Shown here piece by piece: positions 16,774-26,797 of a DNA stretch of 64,000 bases. Location of the stretch: the NCBI RefSeq assembly GCF_020179835.1, contig NZ_JAIUDA010000004.1, positions 372,001 to 436,000 of the forward strand, read 5' to 3'. The notes below the pieces were generated by a model. That model worked only from the letters and a program-made list of their open reading frames with translations, searched no databases and was not told where the DNA came from. The position numbers and the translations under genes are program-made. Each line of letters starts with the position of its first letter. The stretch's first letter is position 1. This DNA comes from Pantoea sp. alder81 (lineage in GTDB: Bacteria; Pseudomonadota; Gammaproteobacteria; Enterobacterales; Enterobacteriaceae).

Positions 16774-19700
16774 GTGTTCAAATTAAATCCGGTGTTACTA
16801 AGCCTTGTGGCGGCGCAAGGTTTGATATTCCCTATCTCACTGTCGTGGGCGGCGGAGTTAAAACCCTACACGCCTGAATTAAATGATAATAAGGTCGGCG
16901 CTTATTGCTTATGCAATGGCAGCACGCAAACACTGAGCGGCTTGCCGCAGTTTGCGCCTGGCGAAAGCGGTGCCAGCAGCGTCACATTGGGCGAATTGCA
17001 AAGCGTGGGTCGCATTATCAATGACAACCTGATTGACGCGCCGCGTTTGCAGATCGGCGAACAAAATCATGTGGTCAACGTTTACTATCCCGGCACCGAT
17101 ACCACCCTTAGCTATGAAGTGGTGAATTCCGATGAGATCGTTGAACTGCCCACGGTCGGTTTAAATCAGGTGGTGCCGGATTATTACGACGTCAATGATA
17201 AACAATATATTAATGCGCGCATTGCTTCAGTAAGCAACGGCAGATTAAATATCGACATCGGTGAACAGGGCGCTGCAACAAATTCCACAACTAACGGCTG
17301 GTCAATGGCCGCTAAACAGAGCCAATTATTTGCCGCCACTAAAAAAGGGAATATCAATTGGAACTCTGATAACCGTATTACCTTCACCGCCGCAACGCCG
17401 CCTTACGGTGGCGATCGTCTGGCTTACGATGTAGGCGGATTAGTCGAATATCCGCAATACGTCACCGTCAACGGTAATTTTGGTTTCAGCGAAGAGTATT
17501 ACGTGAATAGCCTGAGCGATCTGCGCGCCTACAATAACACGCTGATTAGCCTGGTGCTCAACGGCCAACTCGACATCAGCGATTATCGCACCCAACTCGA
17601 CAAAGGCTACGCGTTACGCGAAGGCCGCGTGGTGTATCGCATGAGCGCCAATAACGTTGGTGATGAAGTGGCTGAACCGCTGAATGATCAGGTGGTGTTG
17701 AGTGCCGACGGTGCGAACGCCAGCGTGAAAATTAATCGCGGCAAAACCCTCGAAGTGATGAACGGCGGCAGTGCGGTGATGCGCGCCAGCAACGGTGCAC
17801 AAGCCACGATCAACGGCAAACTCGCCAGCACCACTTCGGGTTTGGAATTACTTAACAACAGTCGCGGCCGCAACAACGGCACCATCAATCTCGGCTTTCT
17901 TAATAACAGCGATGGCAGCGGCGTCGATAGCAGCACCGTCGGCAAGGCCGGGCGCGGTATTCTCGCCAGCAATCGCAGCCACTTTAGCAATTACGGCGTG
18001 ATCAACTTCCAGCCGGGCAGTGGCGAAAGCCAGGGGCTGTGGCTGTTTGATTCACGCGCCGTTAACCACGGCAACATCAATATAGGCGTGGCAGACATCA
18101 CCGGCAGCGGCTCGGCGGTTGGCGTGCTGGCAAGCGGTTCCGGCGGATTTACCAACGCGCAGGACGGCGTTATATACGTCGGTCGCACGCCGCAAAACAG
18201 CAAAACCGATCCCACCGAAGATGTAGCGGTGAATCTCAGTGGCGGCGTGAGCGCCGTGGTGGTGTCGGGCGACGCACACGCGGTGAATAACGGCAAAATC
18301 GTGCTCGGTTCTAAAGTACAACACGCGGTAGCGATGCGTGCACAATATGGCGCGGACGCGCTGCTACGCAACAACGGCGTAATCGACATCAACGGCCAGG
18401 CGCAAGTGCAGCCCGCCGAGAACATCGGCATGTTGGTGGTCGATGCGGGCAGTAACGGCAACGTGGGCAATGCGGGCACCATCAACCTTAATGGCTACAA
18501 CAGCACCGCTATCAAAGTCATCGCCAACGCGGGCGAAAGCGCCAAAGCGTATTCGCGTGGTGCGATCGATATCACCAGCGATGCCGACCGCTTTGCCTTT
18601 TCCAATAACACCGCCGTTTGGGCGATTGGCGCAGCGGGCGGCAGCGCCGTCGCTAATATTAGCGGGCCGATTCGCCTCGGCGGCAGCGATGCGATTGGCA
18701 TTCGCGCCGAAGGCAATGCCACGGTGAACGTTAGCGCCAACGCGATTCCGGTCGCCGTGCCGCGCGATGTTTTCTCGCTGCAACGCCAGATCAGTTTTTA
18801 CACCAAAGGGGAAAACGCCAAAATCAATCTGCCGGAAAACGGCAGCTACAGCTCTGAGGTTTACGGCGGCACTATTTTCCGCGTGGAAGATGGTGCCGAC
18901 TTTAACGGGCGCGGATTAACGCTAGCGGCTAACAACGCCTTCGCTACCGGCGTGTTTGGCGGCGGCGCGGGAACGGAGGTGAATACCAACGGTGCAACCT
19001 TCACTATCGCTGACTTTGCGCAAGGTTTACAGGTGACGCACGGCGCGCATGGGCTGATCAACGCCACCACGCGCTTCAATATGAACGGCGTGTCAGCGAT
19101 AGCGGCGATTGTTGATGGCGTGCAGTACACGCTGCAAGGCGTGGAAATCAATCCTGCCACGGATTTCGATACCGATACGCAACTCACCAACCATGCGGCA
19201 ATCAGCGGCGGCGCCAACCAGCAAATCGGGTTAATTGCCCGCAATCAGGCGCAACTGATTAATACCGGCAAGATCAGCTTAAGCGGCGTCGGCACCACCA
19301 GCATTTCCGCTGAGGACGGCGCGAAAGTGACCAACAGCGGAGAAATCAACGTTGGCGGGCGCAGCCGAGGATTGTTTGCTGATGGTTTACCCTTCCTCGG
19401 CGACCGCACCACGCTGACCGAAATTTTTAACACCGGAACCATTAATGTACGCAGCGGAGAAGATCTCACGCCGCTCAATGCTTATGGCTTAATTTCTTAT
19501 CATCAACTGGCGCGTATTAATCAAAACAGCACCATCAACCTCTACGGCGGCGGCGCGGTTGGCGCTTATGCTTTCGCCGGTGGACGCATTACGTTCGGCG
19601 CGGACAGTCGCGTGGTGTTTAATGCTGATGAACAAACCGGTTATCGCGCCGCTGGTAACGGCACGCGCTTAGTCAGCAACGGTAACAATGTGAATGTGAG

Positions 19701-22700
19701 CACCGCGAATTCAAAGCTATATGAAATCAGCGGTGGCGCGTGGTTGTACACGCAAGGTTTTGGCAATGTCACGCTGAGTGGCAACAACAGCATCGGCATC
19801 CAGTTATCTGGCGCGGAATCCCTGGTCAGCAGCACCGATAATTATCTTACCACCGGCTATAACGCGACGGTGATGAACGCCAGCGATGGCGCGCAGGGCG
19901 TAATCACCAGCAGCATTCAACTTAACGGCCCAAACAGCACCGCTGCGCGAGCCAGCGGCGAAGAAGCAGAAATCTACGCCGCTTCAACTATCACGGGCAA
20001 CGCGGATTACGCCACGGCGTTTAATGTCAGCGGCAACTCGCGCATTTTCAATCAGCCCAATGCATCAGTGATCCTGACAGGGCCGAACAGCACCGGCGCA
20101 CGTGTTTCTGGCGGCGGTAACTTCATCAACCGCGGCACGATTCAAATCAACTCGGGAACCGGCGTGGATGTTACCAGCGGCTTTGGCCAATACACGCCTA
20201 TCAACAGCTCGCTGCAGGTCAATAACGGTATCGCCGCGTTGCGCGTTGGCAACGGCGGGACGATGAATGTGCTGGGCGATGGACAAGGTAACAGCGCGAT
20301 TCAGGCCAGCGGCAGCGCGGACGGCGTGCTGTTGGATGAAGGTGCGCAGGGCTTCGCCGCCAGCAATGTGATTATTGGCAGTTACGGCAGCGGTAGCGTG
20401 ATCAATAACCGGGCAGAAACCGCCAATATCTCGTTGAACAACGTGATGTTAGATGTCACACGCGGTAACGGTGTGCGTTCGGCAACTTCGTTTGATCCTA
20501 ACGGCAGCGCGCTGATCAACGTCAGCGGCGGCACCGGTTATCGTTTCGAGAACGCTGATGGTTCTACCTCCAGCAACGATCTGGTGATCGGCAAAGATTA
20601 CGCCATTCTGGTTTCAGGTCCGGGCAACGGCGTAATTGCTAACACCACCGGTAAAGTGATTTCGCAAGGCTCGATTGGCATCCGCGATTTTAGCGGTGGA
20701 TCGGCAATCATTACTAAAACCGCCAGTCAGGTGATTAACCAAGGTTCAATCGTCTCGCTCAGCCGCGTTGCGCCGCTGATCGACCTGCGCGGCGGGCAAA
20801 CGGTGTTTATTAACCAAGGCACCATCAGTGCGCCATTCCCCGATCAGGTGGTGGTTGCGGGTGGCGGGACGGATGATGTGATCGCTTTGCTTGACGGCGC
20901 GGTGATTGGCGATGTGAACACCGGCAACGGACGCGATGAACTGATTGTCACCGGCGGCTCCATCAAAGGCAGTTTGACGATGGGCAACGGTGCGGCAAAT
21001 CAGGCCACGGTGCAGAAGGTGAGTCTGGCTGATACGCGCCATATCACCACGGAAAATGGCGCGGGCAGCACGCTCAATCTCAGCCAACTCAAGGCGCGCG
21101 GCGGTTCGTTCGCCAGCGATGATGCGGCAAAAGGCACCAATCTGGGTTCAGGCTGGAGCACGCTGAACTTCCACAACACCCAATGGACGCTGACCGACAA
21201 AATCAAACTGGCGCACAGCACCATTAACGTGGATGCAGGAAGTACGCTGTTCGCGGGTGACAACGTCAATCCGCTGTTGCAGGGCGCGAGCGATGATTCG
21301 CTGGTGGTGAATAACGCGGGCACCCTGGATCTCACCAACGGCGGCAACACGGCGGCCAATACCTTAACCATCGACGGCGAACTGGCATCGGCGGGCGGCA
21401 GCGTCAGGCTGAACGCCACAGCGGCAAGCAGCGATGTGGTGCTGGTGAATGGCGCGGCATCGGGCGTGACGCAGGTTGAAGCAAAACTCGCGGGAGCGCC
21501 GCTGTTCGACAGCAACGGCGATGGCGTGATCGCTGCGAACGAAGGCGTGTCGCTGGCGCAGGTTTCCGGCAGCGCGAATGCCAACAGCTTTGTGCTGAAA
21601 AGCGGCTATGTCGCATCCGGGCCGTGGCAATACGGTTTATACAGCTTCGCACCGGGCAGCAATGACGCAGCCCGCAGCGCGGTAGGCGGCAGCGCGTGGG
21701 ATTATCGACTGGCGAACACCTTCGTGTGCGAAGACGGCAGCCTGTGCCAGCCGTCAGCAGGCAGCGCACAAAGCGGCGCACGTCTGGCGGTCACGCCGCA
21801 GGTGCCGTCCTACCTCTCTGCGCCGGTTGGTCTCGCTTATTATTCGCTGGCAATCACCGACGATCTGCATAAACGCCTCGGTGAACTGCGCCAGCAGCAG
21901 GCAAATCCGGATGCGGTTGGCGGCGAGATGTTCATCCGCTACATCGGCTCCAACCTGAAATACCAAACCAGTCAAAGCGTCAGCCATTACGGCTACGACT
22001 TCGATCTCGACTACAGCGCTGTCCAGCTCGGCGGCAACGTCATTCGCGTGGATGGCGCGGACAGCAGCCTGCGCGGCGGCGTGGCCTACACGCGCGGTAA
22101 TACGCGCATTCGCCCGCACGCAGCAGATGGCTACAGCTCGACCAGCTTCGACAGCGATACGCTATCTCTGTACGGCACATGGCTGCGCGACAGCGGTTTT
22201 TACGTGGACGGCTCGCTGAGCTGGGGCTGGCATCGTGGCGCGACTGACATTGCACGGCAGAAAGATGTCGCCAAACCAAAAGGCAACGGCTGGACGGCTT
22301 CGGTTGAAACCGGTTATCCGCTGGAACTGGGCGGCGGCGTGCGCATCGAACCGCAGGCGCAGATCACCTGGCTGCAAATGAAGATGGACAGCTTCACCGA
22401 CCGCGAAAACACCCGCGTTTCCTACAACGATTACAGCCAGACGATTGGCCGCGTCGGCGCGCGCGTGGATAAAACCTGGCAGGACATCAGCGCGAATCAG
22501 TACACGCCGTATCTGCGCGTGAATTACACGCAGGGTTGGGGCGGCACCGCGAAAGCGAAGATTGGCGCTGCGGATGTTAGCGGCGGTGAAATCTTCGAAA
22601 GCGGCAAGTTCGGTAAAATGTGGGATGTCGGCGTGGGCGGCACCGCGACGGTGAACAAGGATGTGGCGCTGTACGCGGAGGCGGATTACCGCAAAGAGAT

Positions 22701-22758
22701 CGACGGCAACGGCGCGAAAGGCTGGCGTTACAACGCGGGCGTGCGCTGGTCGTTTTAA
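16774..22758 (+). CDS. Large autotransporter adhesin (type Va) with C-terminal beta-barrel
   Basis: 1994 aa from GTG 16774, chosen because GAGGAA lies 8-10 nt upstream. An earlier TTG in frame has no such site. Order: signal peptide (about 1-32, ending SLSWAA), a very long passenger, and an autotransporter barrel in the last 280 residues or so ending GWRYNAGVRWSF with the terminal Phe typical for outer-membrane insertion. The passenger is rich in Asn, Gly and Ser, with recurring N-N-G-x-I-x-L/V rungs, the pattern of a right-handed beta-helix. No protease triad was seen, so adhesion or aggregation is likelier. A hairpin at 22764-22786 follows. Confidence 0.88.
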   Translation: MFKLNPVLLSLVAAQGLIFPISLSWAAELKPYTPELNDNKVGAYCLCNGSTQTLSGLPQFAPGESGASSVTLGELQSVGRIINDNLIDAPRLQIGEQNHVVNVYYPGTDTTLSYEVVNSDEIVELPTVGLNQVVPDYYDVNDKQYINARIASVSNGRLNIDIGEQGAATNSTTNGWSMAAKQSQLFAATKKGNINWNSDNRITFTAATPPYGGDRLAYDVGGLVEYPQYVTVNGNFGFSEEYYVNSLSDLRAYNNTLISLVLNGQLDISDYRTQLDKGYALREGRVVYRMSANNVGDEVAEPLNDQVVLSADGANASVKINRGKTLEVMNGGSAVMRASNGAQATINGKLASTTSGLELLNNSRGRNNGTINLGFLNNSDGSGVDSSTVGKAGRGILASNRSHFSNYGVINFQPGSGESQGLWLFDSRAVNHGNINIGVADITGSGSAVGVLASGSGGFTNAQDGVIYVGRTPQNSKTDPTEDVAVNLSGGVSAVVVSGDAHAVNNGKIVLGSKVQHAVAMRAQYGADALLRNNGVIDINGQAQVQPAENIGMLVVDAGSNGNVGNAGTINLNGYNSTAIKVIANAGESAKAYSRGAIDITSDADRFAFSNNTAVWAIGAAGGSAVANISGPIRLGGSDAIGIRAEGNATVNVSANAIPVAVPRDVFSLQRQISFYTKGENAKINLPENGSYSSEVYGGTIFRVEDGADFNGRGLTLAANNAFATGVFGGGAGTEVNTNGATFTIADFAQGLQVTHGAHGLINATTRFNMNGVSAIAAIVDGVQYTLQGVEINPATDFDTDTQLTNHAAISGGANQQIGLIARNQAQLINTGKISLSGVGTTSISAEDGAKVTNSGEINVGGRSRGLFADGLPFLGDRTTLTEIFNTGTINVRSGEDLTPLNAYGLISYHQLARINQNSTINLYGGGAVGAYAFAGGRITFGADSRVVFNADEQTGYRAAGNGTRLVSNGNNVNVSTANSKLYEISGGAWLYTQGFGNVTLSGNNSIGIQLSGAESLVSSTDNYLTTGYNATVMNASDGAQGVITSSIQLNGPNSTAARASGEEAEIYAASTITGNADYATAFNVSGNSRIFNQPNASVILTGPNSTGARVSGGGNFINRGTIQINSGTGVDVTSGFGQYTPINSSLQVNNGIAALRVGNGGTMNVLGDGQGNSAIQASGSADGVLLDEGAQGFAASNVIIGSYGSGSVINNRAETANISLNNVMLDVTRGNGVRSATSFDPNGSALINVSGGTGYRFENADGSTSSNDLVIGKDYAILVSGPGNGVIANTTGKVISQGSIGIRDFSGGSAIITKTASQVINQGSIVSLSRVAPLIDLRGGQTVFINQGTISAPFPDQVVVAGGGTDDVIALLDGAVIGDVNTGNGRDELIVTGGSIKGSLTMGNGAANQATVQKVSLADTRHITTENGAGSTLNLSQLKARGGSFASDDAAKGTNLGSGWSTLNFHNTQWTLTDKIKLAHSTINVDAGSTLFAGDNVNPLLQGASDDSLVVNNAGTLDLTNGGNTAANTLTIDGELASAGGSVRLNATAASSDVVLVNGAASGVTQVEAKLAGAPLFDSNGDGVIAANEGVSLAQVSGSANANSFVLKSGYVASGPWQYGLYSFAPGSNDAARSAVGGSAWDYRLANTFVCEDGSLCQPSAGSAQSGARLAVTPQVPSYLSAPVGLAYYSLAITDDLHKRLGELRQQQANPDAVGGEMFIRYIGSNLKYQTSQSVSHYGYDFDLDYSAVQLGGNVIRVDGADSSLRGGVAYTRGNTRIRPHAADGYSSTSFDSDTLSLYGTWLRDSGFYVDGSLSWGWHRGATDIARQKDVAKPKGNGWTASVETGYPLELGGGVRIEPQAQITWLQMKMDSFTDRENTRVSYNDYSQTIGRVGARVDKTWQDISANQYTPYLRVNYTQGWGGTAKAKIGAADVSGGEIFESGKFGKMWDVGVGGTATVNKDVALYAEADYRKEIDGNGAKGWRYNAGVRWSF

Positions 22759-22763
22759 TTGAA

Positions 22764-22786
22764 CCGGTCGCCGTTATGGCGACCGG
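22764..22786 (+). terminator. Hairpin after the autotransporter gene
   Basis: Perfect 9-bp stem CCGGTCGCC / GGCGACCGG with a 5-nt loop, 6 nt after the stop. Confidence 0.65.
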
Positions 22787-22872
22787 AAATATTTCACGTT
22801 TTAAAACCTGCGAGTTAAATGGAGCTGCGTCTCCGGTTTCCTGGTCATTAAACCTGATACTCTCTAAAGCCA

Positions 22873-22976
22873 GATGGCCCCCTTCGGCTCCCCGGCGTCT
22901 CGAGTCGTCAGCCCGACTGCGCTAACCGGCAGAAACGGCGTTTTGGGCCTTACGGTTTGGGTCTGATGCCAGGGAA
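22873..22976. repeat. Dispersed intergenic repeat, copy A
   Basis: About 105 bp resembling the sequence at 30983-31115. Shared blocks are CCCCTTCG, CAGCCCGAYTGCGC, AACCGGCA, CGGCGTTTYGGGCCTTA and GGGTCTGATG. Copy B has an extra ~28 bp in the middle. The rest of 22759-23226 holds no gene. Confidence 0.65.
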
Positions 22977-23226
22977 GTAGTGACTACTATTGTATAACTG
23001 AGGATGGCGATGGCGTCTCGTCTGGGCACGATGCCCGTTAAGAGCAAACAGCGGACTTCGCAAAAGATAATAAAGCGGGTTATGTGGCACGATTAATATG
23101 CCGTAGCGTGGGTTATTACGGTTACGCAGCCATCATATCTGAGCACGTTTGCAGAAAATGAAAGCATCGCACGCCCTTAATTTGGCTTCATAAACTGCAG
23201 TGGCTCAAGCCAGCCTTGACTATTTT

Positions 23227-24003
23227 TTACACTGAACCTGACTCATCATGATTGTGCCCGCATTTGCCTAAAGCACATGCATTGCCTCTCCGTTTCACCA
23301 AAGCTTGTGCATGACGCAGAACCTCGCGCGCTTCCAAAGGCCCGCCGTGCCCCATGTGAAAACGCAGTCCACCCTTTTCCACCATTCGAATCAGTTCACG
23401 CGACACGGTGGCGGGATCATCTTCGAACGGCGGCCGGATTGCGCGTCCCTTCAGTAGCATGCCACCGATCAGAATGCCTGAGGCGATCAGATCTCCCACC
23501 ATCATATCCTGCGAGCGCAGCTCTACCGCGATTGATCCTGGTGTATGCCCGCCCGTGTGCCGCACGACACCCTCTACTCCAAAATCGAGGAGATTGAAGG
23601 CATCGCCGTTGTTCATCATGATGTCAGGGAGAAAACCGTCGTAAGGTTCATGCGGAATTGGCGTCTTGAGAAACAGTTTACCGACCCAACTCGTCGTGCA
23701 GTACGTCATCGGTTCCTTGCGGCTATAAAAATCTGCGTCGGCCTGATGCGCAAGAATGGGCGCCCCCGATAATTCACGCAATCGTGCAGCGCTGCCGGCG
23801 TGATCGGTGTGGGCGTGCGTGACGACGATCAGCTTAATATCGCGAAACGTCAGGCCATATTGGGCAAGCGCCTTGCCGATTTTGCGCTCTGAACCGGGAA
23901 TACCCGTGTCGATGAGTATGCAGCCTGCTTCACTGCGGATGAGATGGGCGTTGACCATACCGAAGGGTAAAATCGGAAGGGTAATGATCTGGGTCTGAAA
24001 CAT
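23227..24003 (-). CDS. MBL-fold metallo-hydrolase
   Basis: 258 aa. The zinc motif THAHTDHAG is near residue 61-69, with a later histidine in HTGGHTPGS and the VGDLIASG aspartate, as in metallo-beta-lactamase-fold hydrolases. The C-terminus carries a CALGKCGHNHDESG tail rich in Cys and His. No signal peptide. Likely hydrolyses an ester, lactone or thioester; the substrate is not predictable. It is followed upstream by an alpha/beta hydrolase gene on the same strand. Confidence 0.82.
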   Translation of the reverse strand: MFQTQIITLPILPFGMVNAHLIRSEAGCILIDTGIPGSERKIGKALAQYGLTFRDIKLIVVTHAHTDHAGSAARLRELSGAPILAHQADADFYSRKEPMTYCTTSWVGKLFLKTPIPHEPYDGFLPDIMMNNGDAFNLLDFGVEGVVRHTGGHTPGSIAVELRSQDMMVGDLIASGILIGGMLLKGRAIRPPFEDDPATVSRELIRMVEKGGLRFHMGHGGPLEAREVLRHAQALVKRRGNACALGKCGHNHDESGSV

Positions 24004-24094
24004 GGATTATCCCTGGATGAGCAAGCGCCGATGAAAAGCGGGTGTTTAGTTCTGATGATAGGCTGCCGTTGTGTGCGTTACGGCCGCCTCAACA

Positions 24095-24772
24095 TCACTC
24101 AGCAGCCAGAACGATAAAGTCAGCAACGACGAGCGGATGCGACAACATCGGTACATGGCTGGAAGCGACACGTTTGATAGTTGCATTCATGCGCGCGGCC
24201 ATGCGTTCCTGCTCCACAGGCAAGATAGCCAGATCGTGTTCACCAATCAGATAGAAACTAGGGCGAGTACGCCATGCGGCCTGTGTCAAGGTGCCGCCGA
24301 GAGCTGCGCCATTGATAGGGCCCTGTGTTGCATGCAAAATTTTCTGTTCGATGGGATCGAGATCCTGTGCGAAAAGGGTGGCGATACCTTCAGGAGTGAG
24401 CGACAGAAAACCCTCGGCGTCTGGCCTGATCTCGTTGTTAAGCGGAGCTGCTTCAAACTTCGTGAAAAGCGATCCTGCCGACTCTCCCGCATCCGGTGAG
24501 AATGCGTCGATATAAACAAGCCGTTTTACCTTGGGATCGTTGCCCGCTTGTCCTATCACGGCACCGGCATAGCTGTGCCCAACCAGAACGATATCTCCTT
24601 GCGCCAGCGCGATTGCACGGCTAACTGCCGCGACATCGGCGTCGAAACTGGTCAGCGGGAGTTGGACGGCTCTGACAACCATGCCTTTGTTGCTCAGCAA
24701 CGGTATGATTTTGGCCCAGCTGGAACCGTCTGCCCAGGCACCGTGAACAAGGATGATGTTAGTGATACTCAT
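24095..24772 (-). CDS. Alpha/beta hydrolase
   Basis: 225 aa from ATG 24772, preceded by AGGGGA; the longer frame upstream has no support. Features: ILVHGAWADGSSW near the N-terminus (oxyanion region), nucleophile elbow GHSYAGAVIG near residue 80, and the C-terminal histidine in SSHVPMLSHP. This layout matches small esterases of the salicylate-esterase/PytH-like group. Same strand as the MBL gene, with 91 bp between them, and divergent from the GlxA-type regulator, which may control both. Confidence 0.8.
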   Translation of the reverse strand: MSITNIILVHGAWADGSSWAKIIPLLSNKGMVVRAVQLPLTSFDADVAAVSRAIALAQGDIVLVGHSYAGAVIGQAGNDPKVKRLVYIDAFSPDAGESAGSLFTKFEAAPLNNEIRPDAEGFLSLTPEGIATLFAQDLDPIEQKILHATQGPINGAALGGTLTQAAWRTRPSFYLIGEHDLAILPVEQERMAARMNATIKRVASSHVPMLSHPLVVADFIVLAAE

Positions 24773-24971
24773 GATATTTCCCCTGATGTGTAGGCCGGTA
24801 TTCGAAGAAGACCTTGTAGCCGACCCATTCATCATCGCGACAACTGAACCTGGCAGCAATCGCCTTGCTACGCTGAAAGCTGCCAAGTGTCTGTGATAAT
24901 CTGCCAAAGTCAGTTTTAGTAGATTAGCGACCGGGAACCCGGATCATTTTTGACAACAGTAAGAGGCCCTG

Positions 24972-25937
24972 ATGGCAAAAAGAGACGTTGCAATTGTCAT
25001 TTTCGAAGGCGTTCAGGCGCTAGATGTTGCAGGTCCGCTGGACGTGTTAGCAACGGCTAATGACTTTTTGCCCGAAGAAGACCATTACCACTGTGTTCTG
25101 GTCGCGGCCAGCACACAGCACTTGCGCAGTTCCAACGGAATGCTGGTGGTTGCTGACCTCAGCTTCGAGCAGGCCGAGCGATCTTTTGACACCGTTCTGG
25201 TGGCCGGCGGTCCGCATCTTCCTACCACTCTGCCTGACACGGCCATGTCAACGTGGCTAAGGACGTGGGGGGTTACGGCCCAGCGATATGGCTCGATTTG
25301 CACCGGCGCTTTTGTTCTTGGTCATGCCGGGCTTCTCGATGACCAAACTGTCACCACCCATTGGCTTTGTTCCGCGCAGCTTGCTAGTCAGTTCCCCTTA
25401 GCGCGGGTCGAGCAAGATCGGATCCATGCACGCGACGGTCGCCTGGTGACATCCGCTGGCGTAACAGCCGGCATAGACCTGAGCCTCGCTTTGGTTGGAG
25501 AGGATCATGGATCTGCCATATCGCTTGCATGTGCCAAGATACTCGTCGTTGTGGCGCAACGGCAGGGTGGTCAATCCCAGTTCAGCCCGTTGCTCATTGC
25601 AGAACGCGCCCCTGAAACCCCACTGGGAAAGGTACAAACCTATGTTATGGAACATGTGGGCGAAGCCTTTCCGGTTGAGCGGCTGGCAGAGATTGGCGGC
25701 GTCAGCCCGCGCAGCATTGCACGTCTCTTCGTTACGGAACTGGGCATCACACCACATGAATTCGTGGAAGGAGTACGCCTGGATCAGGCTCGCAACTTGC
25801 TTGAATCGACAGAACTGCCTCTTAAGACAATCGCTTTCGACTGTGGCTTTTCCGGTCCCGATCAGATGCGTAGTGCTTTTCAGCGGCGGATCAACGTTAC
25901 GCCGCTGCAATATCGTGCAAGTTTCAGACGTGTTTAA
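24972..25937 (+). CDS. GlxA-family transcriptional regulator (DJ-1/PfpI domain plus AraC HTH)
   Basis: 321 aa. Residues 1-170 form a DJ-1/PfpI-like domain (FEGVQALDVAGPLDVL, then CTGAFVLGHAGLLD). Residues about 210-320 form an AraC-type double helix-turn-helix (PVERLAEIGGVSPRSIARLF and IAFDCGFSGPDQMRSAFQRR). Such regulators sense a metabolite through the N-terminal domain. Divergent from the two hydrolase genes. Its 3' end overlaps the convergent VOC gene by 14 bp. Confidence 0.88.
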   Translation: MAKRDVAIVIFEGVQALDVAGPLDVLATANDFLPEEDHYHCVLVAASTQHLRSSNGMLVVADLSFEQAERSFDTVLVAGGPHLPTTLPDTAMSTWLRTWGVTAQRYGSICTGAFVLGHAGLLDDQTVTTHWLCSAQLASQFPLARVEQDRIHARDGRLVTSAGVTAGIDLSLALVGEDHGSAISLACAKILVVVAQRQGGQSQFSPLLIAERAPETPLGKVQTYVMEHVGEAFPVERLAEIGGVSPRSIARLFVTELGITPHEFVEGVRLDQARNLLESTELPLKTIAFDCGFSGPDQMRSAFQRRINVTPLQYRASFRRV

Positions 25938-26340
25938 GCAGACTTAACACCCACACCACGCCAAATTGATCCTTCACCATTCCAGATAAAGGAGACCATG
26001 GTGAAGGCTGCAGCGGCTGGATGATCTCTGCCTGCTCAATAAGTTTGCTCCAGTAACTTACAACGTTATCTTCTTTGGTCTCTTCGACTACGACATACAT
26101 TGCATTTTCGCCAGGGTGCCATGACTTAGCGGACTGCACATCGTAAGCCATGATCCGAAAACCGCTGTCAGCCAAGAGTTGCCCCCACATCACATCGTCT
26201 GGCGCCTCTGCCGAACCAGCATCGTGCGCATCAGCGTAAGTGACCACGCTTAGCTGGCCTCCAAACACCGATTTGTAGAACGTCAATGCCTGACGGGCTT
26301 TGCATTTGAAATTGAGATGAGTGGTAACAGTGGCAGACAT
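25924..26340 (-). CDS. VOC-family protein (PhnB/glyoxalase-like)
   Basis: 138 aa. N-terminal HLNFKCKARQALTFYKSVFGG is the classical PhnB-type start of the vicinal oxygen chelate fold. The C-terminal GMVKDQFGVVWVLS is equally typical. The usual metal residues are only partly evident, so enzymatic activity is not certain. It overlaps the 3' end of the GlxA-type gene on the other strand. Confidence 0.82.
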   Translation of the reverse strand: MSATVTTHLNFKCKARQALTFYKSVFGGQLSVVTYADAHDAGSAEAPDDVMWGQLLADSGFRIMAYDVQSAKSWHPGENAMYVVVEETKEDNVVSYWSKLIEQAEIIQPLQPSPWSPLSGMVKDQFGVVWVLSLLKHV

Positions 26341-26797
26341 GATGTATCTCCTGGATTGAATGAAATCTCATTCTAGAGGGACATGGTGTCAGTTTCTGGC
26401 AGTAGGGTTCGTCCGACGAGGTGTTCTTTGTGTCGTCTTTCACTGAGCAGAGCCTGCCGACACTTGGGGAAGTGAATATCATGCCGGGATTCTGTTTCTG
26501 AATGGCGCAGGATTTCGGGGCAGGGTTACCTGAGGGCTGGGAAGCCTTAACATGCGAATGACGCCCTCAGCCACCTGCTGTGGTCTTATAACAGCCAAAA
26601 AGATCAGTTCTGCCGGAAGTAAGGCCTTCTCCCATAAAAGCTTCGTTTTTCATCGGTTAGCAGGCCGGGTCTAATCACAATATACGCTTTTGTGCTTTAA
26701 CGGCATGGGTCTGCAAGTCAACGTTAATATCTGCATCGGGCAGAGGCCACTCTGCCTGCTTTGATCGCGCTTAAAGGCGGCATTGTCGTCAGGCGGC
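26341..26797. other. Intergenic stretch between VOC and AraC genes
   Basis: No gene seen. GGCAGAG/CTCTGCC at 26739-26756 forms a hairpin that could end the minus-strand AraC-family transcript. The remaining sequence shows nothing I recognise. Confidence 0.45.

Noticed and set aside
17688..22377. Many long minus-strand frames inside the autotransporter gene
   Set aside because: Shadow frames of a GC-rich repetitive gene; none has a start site or recognisable protein family.
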